This document shows, piece after piece, positions 55,910 through 64,000 of a stretch of 64,000 nucleotides of DNA. The stretch is from Escarpia spicata (lineage: Eukaryota; Annelida; Polychaeta; Sabellida; Siboglinidae). The position numbers and the translations under genes were made by a program. Under the pieces are notes generated by a model, which did no database searches, was not told where the DNA came from, and worked only from the letters and a program-made list of their open reading frames with translations. Location of the stretch: assembly GCA_963995525.1 (NCBI GenBank), contig OZ023208.1:21101710-21165709 (forward strand), read 5' to 3'. The number at the start of each line of letters is the position of its first letter. The stretch's first letter is position 1.

Positions 55910-56130
55910 ACAATTATATATATATATACATATATATATATTTCGGTATATATATGTATATAATTTTATGTATATATATTGGACGGTATATACCCATATA
56001 TATATATATATCTATATATATATGGGTATATACCCATATATATATATTTATATATATATGGGTATATATATATATATATGGGTATATACCGTCCAACGGT
56101 ATATATCCAATATGGGTATATACCGTCCTA
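55910..56130. repeat. (TA)n with palindromic GGTATATACC units
   Basis: TA tracts are punctuated by GGACGGTATATACCCATATA, its reverse complement, and several GGGTATATAC blocks, so much of the segment can fold on itself. The same TATACCCATATACC word occurs alone at 61577. Confidence 0.9.
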
Positions 56131-56184
56131 GGACTCTGGGAATGCCCGTGAGGCCAATTGCTCCGCTCCGCTTTCTCCTTTAAA

Positions 56185-56325
<141 letters not shown>

Positions 56326-56504
56326 TTCATCATGAGTAGGCCAACAACACCAGCATGCAAAGTACAATGAACAGAGGATAGTGCGAGACAGGCAGATTTG
56401 GAAACGACATGCTGATGCCTTCGCCTACACAATGGTGGTGATGTATAGCCAGACAATTTAGGGTAGGCAGCTTCGACATATATATATATATACACGTATG
56501 TACA

Positions 56505-56506
56505 TG

Positions 56507-56582
<76 letters not shown>

Positions 56583-56604
56583 TGTGATATGTGTGTGTGT
56601 GTTT
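56505..56604. repeat. (TG)n microsatellite, second
   Basis: TG run of about 38 units followed by AGTGTGATATGTGTG. Confidence 0.96.
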
Positions 56605-56999
56605 TTGTGTTTTTTAACCGCATCTTTTGGAAAGACAGCTACAAGCAACTGTTTTCGTATAATTACTGGACTTACCTCATGTAAAATCGTGTACATTTAG
56701 CAAACATAAATATAATAGAGTCATACTATTAAGCAACATGGCAAAGAAAAACAGACCATGATTTTGGAAAGCACACACAAGTATATATTTACATAATTGA
56801 ACAAAAGACTAGTTTCACCGCAAAATAAACACGGACTTATTAGTTTTTACATTTCACATATCGAACGACATTGTACATTATATTTAATACTGTGTGCATG
56901 TTTTCCAATGGCAATGATGAAAAGAAACCTATCAACAAACCAATTGTCGTGGCATTAATCTTGAAGTAAAACATTACTGATCGTGAAATATATCTTGTT

Positions 57000-57240
57000 T
57001 TATTTCTTGTTGTTGTTATCCTTGTTGCCGTTGTTGTTGTTGTTCTCATTGTTGTTGTTGCTGTCCTTGTTGTTGTTTTTGTTGTCCTTGTTGTTGTTCT
57101 TGTTGTCCTTGTTGTCCTTGTTGTCCTTGTTGTTATTCTTCTTGTCCTTGTTGTTGTTTTATTGTCCTTGTCGTTCTTGTTCTTGTCATTGTTGTTGTTC
57201 TTGTTGTTTTTCTTGTCCATGTTGTTGTTCTTGTTGCTCC
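57000..57240. repeat. imperfect (TTG)n / (TTGTCC)n repeat
   Basis: TTGTTG and TTGTCC units on the plus strand. The 166-codon minus frame (57340-56840), rich in Thr, Arg and Asn, is produced by this repeat. Confidence 0.9.
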
Positions 57241-57471
57241 TCTTCTGTGTCCGTATGTCTGGTATGACACTTACCTCGATACTAGTCCTAGATTTCTGTT
57301 TTCTTTTGTTTATCCCTCTCCTGCGACTGACGTCATTCACGATGCACCCTGACGCCCTGACAAATTAGCCTCATGTTTCCATGCCTTATATCACAGTAAT
57401 TTTGCATTAATATAAATCCAGCGATTAGCACCCAACGCGTAGGTAAAAAAAGCAGTCGTTCATCGCCAGTA

Positions 57472-57507
57472 GCCGTTCGTGCCCTGTTTCGACTGGGCAC
57501 GAACGGC
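57472..57507. other. perfect hairpin, 13-bp stem and 10-nt loop
   Basis: GCCGTTCGTGCCC (57472-57484) and GGGCACGAACGGC (57495-57507) are exact reverse complements around TGTTTCGACT. GC-rich in an AT-rich setting. Function unknown; it could be a transposon end or a structured RNA element. Confidence 0.85.
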
Positions 57508-57624
57508 AAGAGTAATATTTTATTATATTTAGGTTTGTGTAAATGGCAAATAACCGTTGTTGCTACTAAGCACAATCATAACATATTATGTGTTTAACCT
57601 AGTTTTGGTTGGAGCTGTTTTGAG

Positions 57625-57631
<7 letters not shown>

Positions 57632-57659
<28 letters not shown>

Positions 57660-57690
57660 CGATATATATTTATTATATATCGGTATCTAT
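57632..57690. repeat. (TA)n microsatellite
   Basis: TA run followed by CGATATATATTTATTATATATCG, a short palindrome. From here to 58600 only unrecognised short frames are seen. Confidence 0.9.
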
Positions 57691-58624
57691 TTTATGGGTA
57701 ACATTGCAGGCGTTCGCCCCAATCACTTAAACTTGTTTTTATACAAAATAAAAGACATCGTTTCACTTATAACTGCCTGCATATGATTGTGACATATTTT
57801 ACTTGTGATGTTTAAAAAATCAATGCTGTTAAGTTTTATATATAATTTACAATTATACAAAATAAACATTATATATTTCGTGTTGACAGTCATGTGTTGC
57901 GTCGGTTTTCATGGTAAGTCACTTTCGTCCATTTTTGTGTTCTCTTCAAACATTAATTTATACACAACTTTACGGACCGTGAAACATGTCCCAATCTTCG
58001 ACATCCTAACTTAGTAAAAACCAAAGATAGATTCTAGGTTGGGCTGACATACATTAGATGTGAATCGTGTACGTAAAACAATATTTTGTTGCGCGTAGTC
58101 TGCAGTTGCCGGATCGGCTCGCTTCATTTGTGATGCTTAAAGTTAAACTTCGGGTCTGTGAATACAACTCAGAAATGAAGATATTGCATATTTATTATGC
58201 TACAGAAACACCAAGAATCCGGAGCCGGAGCCGGAGTGTTATGGACTAGCTTAACTGGCATAACTAACATCGTTCCGTGTCCTAAGTTCGTTCATTAATT
58301 ACTTTACTACATTTCGAAACACCTTTAAATCGTTTGCGACATTTGTTTGTTGCTGAGAGTTTCACCGGGGTCCTTGCATTAGTCATATTAGTAGCGGCAA
58401 CTGTTTTTTAAAACATCATTCTGTATGATTTATCAGTTAGCTCACATTAACCCGTGGACACAAACCAAATGAAGCCCTTATCAACTTTACTTAAACTTTT
58501 TCGTATGTCCATTTAATGTATGCTATCTGCTATAATTCCCTGAAATCGTGCGCCGCCCAATTCCGTGGCAACTTGCCTGCTATCGAGTTGCATACATGTT
58601 AAATTGCAGAAACGCCAATCCAGG

Positions 58625-58755
58625 AGATTTATATGTAAATCAGAGGGTCTCGAAAAATCGGGCATTTATATGTAAATCAGAGGGTCTCAGAAAATCGGGC
58701 ATTTATACGTAAATCGGAGGATCTTGGAAAATCGGGCATTTATACATAAATCGGA
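58625..58755 (+). repeat. 37-bp tandem repeat, ~3.5 copies
   Basis: Unit: ATTTATATGTAAATCAGAGG, then GTCTCGAAAAATCGGGC. Copies diverge progressively (ATACGTAAATCGG, ATACATAAATCGG). A degenerate relative lies at 58840-58920. Confidence 0.88.
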
Positions 58756-58920
58756 TTAAAATATAACAAAAAAGGATATTTTCCATAGACATTAATAATC
58801 ATGTTATAATAAAACGTTAAATTTCAGAAATGCCAATGCATGAGATTTATGCATACATTGGAGGGTCTTGTAATATCAAGACATTTTGTGTAAATTGGGG
58901 GTCTCAGGGTATTATGGAAT

Positions 58921-61900
58921 TGTGTATAAATCCGAGTATTTCATGTCATGAAAATGGTCACAGATCAACTTTATTTCCAAATGCATTGCACATGTTAATA
59001 TGTATTTAATGTGTAACATTAAATAAATTATACGTGGACATAAAATAATGAAATAAATTATATGTAAACTAAAATGTACGTGGCTTTATAGGCATGGTAG
59101 AAAGAAGAAAAAGTTTACTAATTTGACGTTCTATGCATATATGTGTTCATACATTAAATATATATTTTTATGGTGCAAAGAACCTTGCATAAAGGCAGTC
59201 AATACATCTTCTTTTATTATGGGAAAATATGTTATTACATTATTACAAACAGATACTATATTCATAAGTATAAGAACCAGAACTTAGCATTGTATTTTCT
59301 TCAAAGTTTGTTACTATGGCCTGGGTGACGGAGGCATGCGTGACGAATTTACTGTTTGTGACCTTTGGCCTTGCTGGTGGAGCATTTGATGTTATAAAAT
59401 ACATATTTTTATTTATAATGTCTTCCAGTTCTAACCGTTACAGGATTATACATGGATTAAATAAAACGTGCACATAATGTAGATGGATTGACTGACATTA
59501 TTTGAGTATAGATTGAAACCGATTACATTTCGTTCTACAAGATCGGCAAGCGGACGGTGCGCGGTTCACTGCGCTCGTCTAAAGCTTATGTGCAATATCA
59601 ACCACTGACAGACAAGACCCAAGAGGATTGTAGTTAAACAGTTGTTGTTGTCTAGTCAAATGATTTAAACAACCCCTTTTCGCTTTGTTGTCCGAGCGGC
59701 TTTGGTCCAACGGCAACGTCCCTATTCATGAGATTTAGCTCTGTGTCTGACCGATTGCAATTAACTCTCTGGCACTGGCATTGACCTGTATTGACCACTT
59801 TCTGTTGACCCAGAAACATATACTCGAGTCAGCCGGAAATAAAACCCCCATTAGGCCATGCCGAGTTCAGAAAATAAGACAGAAAAAAAATTGTTTTGGT
59901 TTCACTGAAAATTCAGGAGATTGATTCTCCTTTCCAGGAGATCGGGGGATTTGATGGATTTCCAGGAGTCCCCCGACGAATGCAGGAGGCTTAACATGTA
60001 TGGAGTTGTTTACTCATATTGAACGACGCACGAATTTGGAACATTCAACGATATAATTACCAGTTCCTCCCAAAGCGGTCGATTAGTACTATATCTTCGA
60101 TCCTTTTCTTTAAATACAAACCATAACCGTCTGATAGCTATCACATTGTCTTTTGTCAGTAAATGAAAAGTAACTACACAAACAAATGTGGACATCAAAT
60201 GTCGAGTAATGATTTTTTGTTAAAAGTCCATATTCTTCCACTTATTATTCATTAATTAGTCTCAGTGCTTCCAAAAAAATCGTGCTGTGTGCAAAACAAT
60301 TGTTCAATGGCTTCAAACTTATAAACGAGGACTTATGAACATAAAGCAACGTGCCAAATCTCATAAAAATTCAATTTATGTAATTTCCTTTTAATTTTTT
60401 TTACTTGAAAACTAATTATTTATGTGTGAACATCTGATTCTGACAAAGGAATGCTGTGCTATACACACAGTATAAACACACGGGCCAATGTTTTATGCGG
60501 TGTGTGCATATAGTAGTATCAGGGCATTTCTGCTGGTCTACAAGAGTCAGGTCAATACCATTAGTTTGAGTACAATTTATACTAATTTGCTCTTTCGTGA
60601 ACATGTTTTCAACGATCACATTTACTTGTCAGTATGTAGCCAACTAACAGTAATACACTTCCACATGTGGGTCAGTATCAAATTTGAATACATTTTGGCA
60701 TAATAGACGAAAATACGACAAAAAAGTATCACAAATTAATTTTTTTTTTAATCCTAACCTGGATATCATTGGGTCCTAGATTTTAAAAGTTGGCAAGCTT
60801 AAAGGTTTATACTTATTATTAATTGCTAGATTTAATATTACCACTCCAAGAAAATATGTCAACTCTGTTACCATCATAGAGTGAACAGAATAGTAACATT
60901 ATTGACTTAAAACGTGAAAACACAACTAAATTACAAAACAAATGCAGTCACCCTCACCTGCCCTTTCCCAAAATTTAAACCAAAAACATAATACAATTCC
61001 ATTAAACAGACTGAGAGGCCAGGCTACTTCAATTTGACAGCACATGTCGTTTCCAGTAGTGAAATTTGCTAATAGTGGTAATAGAAGTTCGCTTAATTGG
61101 TTTACATCTTATATGGATCTAAAACTGCCATTCCTTTTGACTTTGCTGTGAGAACGACGAAGGATAAATTATCGAGCGTCAGATAAAATGGCAGTTTCCT
61201 GGAAAAGCCAACATAACTACCCGCTCGATCATTTTCACGAGTCGCTGAACTGCATTGTGTGTTAAAATAATGTTGTCTCAGACGAAAAGTCAGTGTAAAC
61301 GATTTAATTGGCTGAGCTTAAATTCAGAGTGTCGGAAGGCGATCTGCCAGAGGTAGTGACACTGATGTAATCACTAGCATTTATGTTTTCAATAATCACC
61401 GTATATGTTTGTATTGGTGCCTATGCGGATATTTCTATATGCATAACTATTGTATTTATCGTGATCCTACTGATAGTTTGTCAATCACCTTACTGTGTGT
61501 ATTTCTTATACCTTAGAAATTATTGGTTTAAACATTAAAATCATTCGTCATTTGTTATTTTTTCCATTATCCAATATATACCCATATACCATGTGGGTAT
61601 GTAGCGCCTTCTCGCATAGGACTATAATATCGAACTAAGGAATTGCTTGCTTGATTTCTGACATAACCTTCAAGACGAAAGTGATGACAGTAAAGAAGGT
61701 TTGAGAGATACTGTTATATCATATGTTAACCAAAACATATTGAAAGCTCCTTAGGAACTACCAAGTTATTACTACTGGAGGATAAGTACGTTTCCTTCTT
61801 TATTTATGAATGTATAACCCGAGGTGAAGCTTTGAGCAGTTCTGGACAAACTCAACATTTTAAAACTATCTACAATATACGCCTGATGTTGATGGTGGCG

Positions 61901-61930
61901 TTTCTTGTGGAGCATGCATCCCTGATTTAA
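58921..61930. other. gene-poor AT-rich DNA upstream of the SET gene
   Basis: Short unrecognised frames only (60198-60010, 60619-60416, 60488-60703). A block GTTGTCCGAGCGGCTTTGG (59687-59705) resembles a tRNA A box but has no convincing B box. Promoter or 5' UTR exons of the SET gene may lie near the 3' end of this stretch but cannot be pinned down. Confidence 0.4.
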
Positions 61931-61938
61931 TGTTTCAG

Positions 61939-63780
61939 ATGGCGTTGTCTCGAGGAAAACAAATGGTATGTATGCACAATTAATAGTTATGTACTACCAA
62001 ACAGTATCTCATGATATAACGTCCCGTAGGCAACACATGATTAAGATATCACACCTATTTGAATGTCTTATTTTCATACCAAGGAGCAAGACAAATCAAC
62101 CATGGACGAATCAGATGGCGGACATTTTGAATGTTTTTTGAATAATTTCCACCATAGCTCAACGGGATGTCATAGCCTCCTGACCAATAGCTTAACAGTG
62201 ACCAGTCCTTTAAGGAAGGCGGTAAAGTGAATTCATCGGATCTGTGATTAAGAATAGTTATACATGTTGTTTCATTGTGTGTGTGTTCACTTTTTAGGGA
62301 ACAGGAACATATGGAGCCAGTTTTATTTGCCCATTCATTACTATTTCAATAGATTGTTTTTCATCACCACGATATCAATCGAAATTAATATGATGCCCGA
62401 GGATGTAGACAGCGTTAGGTAAACATCCATTTTTGGAATATATCGGACAAATATTGATCCCATTCTAATATAGTTTACAGTTATTTGAAAAACGTCGTAA
62501 TTTTAATTGATCGTGTTTATATTAACAACCTAGTGAAATACTTTTTTTAATGTTTTCCAGAGAAGAGATAGTGTGGCATCACTTCGCCAGGTACGTAATG
62601 TTCTTCTACTGATTTGTATTATTATGATATTTTCTAATGTCATACAAAGTCGAACAGTTTGCTCTTTGCTCTTGATTGTACAATTATTTATGAAAATTTA
62701 CGTTCTACATACAACACATCTCTTCACATGCTTCAGTCTCGGAGCAGAACGTCCCTGAATGACGCAGCATTGTGGATTAGCACGGGATTAGATCAAGACG
62801 GATTTCAAGTCCGATTTATTACAACGAAGGTAGGTGAGACCTGCATGGTTCTTTATGTAGAGCAATCAAACAAGTAATTTGATTTAACCTGATTTCCACA
62901 CATTCCGTATTGTTTGGTCAATGGACATGTGTCAAACAACCTCGATGCAAAACCTACGGTAACACTATTTTATAGGAGTTGGTGTATTTGCCCAACGCGA
63001 ATTCCAGCAGGGTGATTTCCTCCTCGAGTACGTGGGGGAAGTTATCTCAAAGAAAGTTTCTGAGAAGAGAAGTACGAAAGAGCAACCGTTTGTACATGTT
63101 TTACTATAGATATGGAGACAGATCGTTATGGTGAGCTTTTCAAATGTCCTATTAAAAATAAGGAATTGAAGGCAATAAATCAGGCTGTTTAATTTTCATA
63201 ATTCATCATTCATACGTTTAATTTATTTCTGCACTCACTATACGAACTCGTTTGCACAACATACCTGAACGAACGGAGGGTTAATACCAACTGGCGTTTT
63301 GACAATTGTTTTATTTTGTTCACTCCAATTTTCCCGTGTCTTAAAAAAATGCACCAACAAACGTTTCCCTTCTACAGCTATCTACGCGAGCTGATAAAAT
63401 GAATATCCCATTCCCAATAAAATATACCACCCAGGAAAATGAAAATAACCTGTCGTTGACTAACAGAGCCAGTTGTCTCGATCTACGACATACATTAATA
63501 CAGGTTATGCTATGTCTGTGGTGAGTTAATGCAGCTTCAGAACATTCGTGCAACGTATTTCTGTCTACAGCATAGATGCCACACACACGACTAACCGATG
63601 GGGCCATCTAGTCAATGGTGAAGACGCCACAAGAGCCAATGCAAAGATGCAGAGGGCGATGGTTAAAGAAAACCACATTTAACATTATTTGCCACAAAAG
63701 CCATCCATATAGGGGAAGAAGTCACCTACGACTATGGTGATGAAACAAGAAATCTGTGGTGGAGAAAACAGATATTGTAA
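61939..63780 (+). pseudogene. KMT5A-like SET-domain methyltransferase gene, five exons, two frame breaks
   Basis: Proposed exons: 61939-61965 (ATG directly after a TTTCAG acceptor), 62561-62590, 62737-62833, 62976-63130 and 63571-63780. Splice sites are consensus and phases agree. The SET domain reads GFQVRFITTKV, then GVGVFAQREFQQGDFLLEYV and GEVIS, FYYRYGDRS, SLCIDAT (codon split across the last intron), LVNGED, LFATKAIHIGEEVTYDYGDE and TRNLWWRK, stop 63778-63780. Order and spacing fit the histone H4 Lys20 monomethylase-like family. Breaks: one frame slip near 63098 and one near 63677-63685. The usual Asn-His after L-V is reduced to Asn-Gly, losing a cofactor-pocket residue. It is either a pseudogene or a divergent gene with two sequence errors. 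The first two small exons are less certain. Confidence 0.72.
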
Positions 63781-63824
63781 TTCGATCATGATACAATTTC
63801 AACCCATAATATTATTATTATTAT

Positions 63825-64000
<176 letters not shown>

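Noticed and set aside
56840..57340. 166-codon Thr/Arg/Asn-rich minus-strand frame
   Set aside because: Comes from the TTG/TTGTCC repeat.
59680..59770. tRNA-like block with an A-box-like GTCCGAGCGG
   Set aside because: No convincing B box or cloverleaf. At most a decayed SINE head.

Overview
This is metazoan nuclear DNA, AT-rich and intron-bearing. It has long (CA)n, (TG)n, (TA)n and (CT)n microsatellites, a 200-N assembly gap, and many broken non-LTR retrotransposons. The gene content (orphan rhodopsin-like GPCRs, a divergent nicotinic-type Cys-loop exon, a KMT5A-like SET gene) and the CR1, L2-like and RTE-like LINEs suggest a marine invertebrate, lophotrochozoan or lancelet-like. The species cannot be settled from the window. 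There is no operon, CRISPR array or bacterial feature.

Layout. 1-3345: CR1-type LINE on the minus strand (PHD-like/SGNH-esterase ORF1, endonuclease/RT ORF2), cut by the window start. 3721-4440: (CT)n around the gap, followed by a second CR1 piece. 4930-9560: four decayed fragments of one GPCR family, with an RTE-type LINE remnant among them. 11.0-13.4 kb: another CR1 5' end, an RTE tail and CR1-like RT scraps. 14.3-17.2 kb: an interspersed repeat inside an inverted repeat with 1028-bp arms that look identical. 17242-28930: tandem array of a ~2.7-kb unit (four full copies and a partial fifth) with alternating CAG-tract alleles, ending inside a LINE. 30.0-30.3 kb: one clean, GC-rich exon of a nicotinic-type channel subunit. 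31-38 kb: mostly non-coding, with a clustered ACGTTATCC motif, a foldback element and a SINE. 39.2-42.5 kb: three LINE remnants and a further copy of the 14.3-kb repeat. 45.5-47.6 kb: a TTAA-flanked DNA transposon with an internally deleted transposase. 47.8-48.5 kb and 53.96-54.95 kb: a GPCR pseudogene and its intact intronless paralogue. 49.5-52.7 kb: four LINE pieces. 55.9-58.8 kb: simple repeats. 61.9-63.8 kb: a SET-domain gene with small exons and two frame breaks.

The supportable cellular genes are the intact GPCR (53960-54946), the nicotinic-type exon (30048-30290) and the SET gene (61939-63780, perhaps a pseudogene). They do not form a pathway. The rest is mobile-element and duplication history. 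The strongest leads are the joined inverted repeat and tandem array, a LINE whose ORF starts with a signal-peptide-like leader and a 2A-like motif (seen in two copies), and the GPCR/SINE insertion polymorphism. I found no convincing new defence or enzymatic system.
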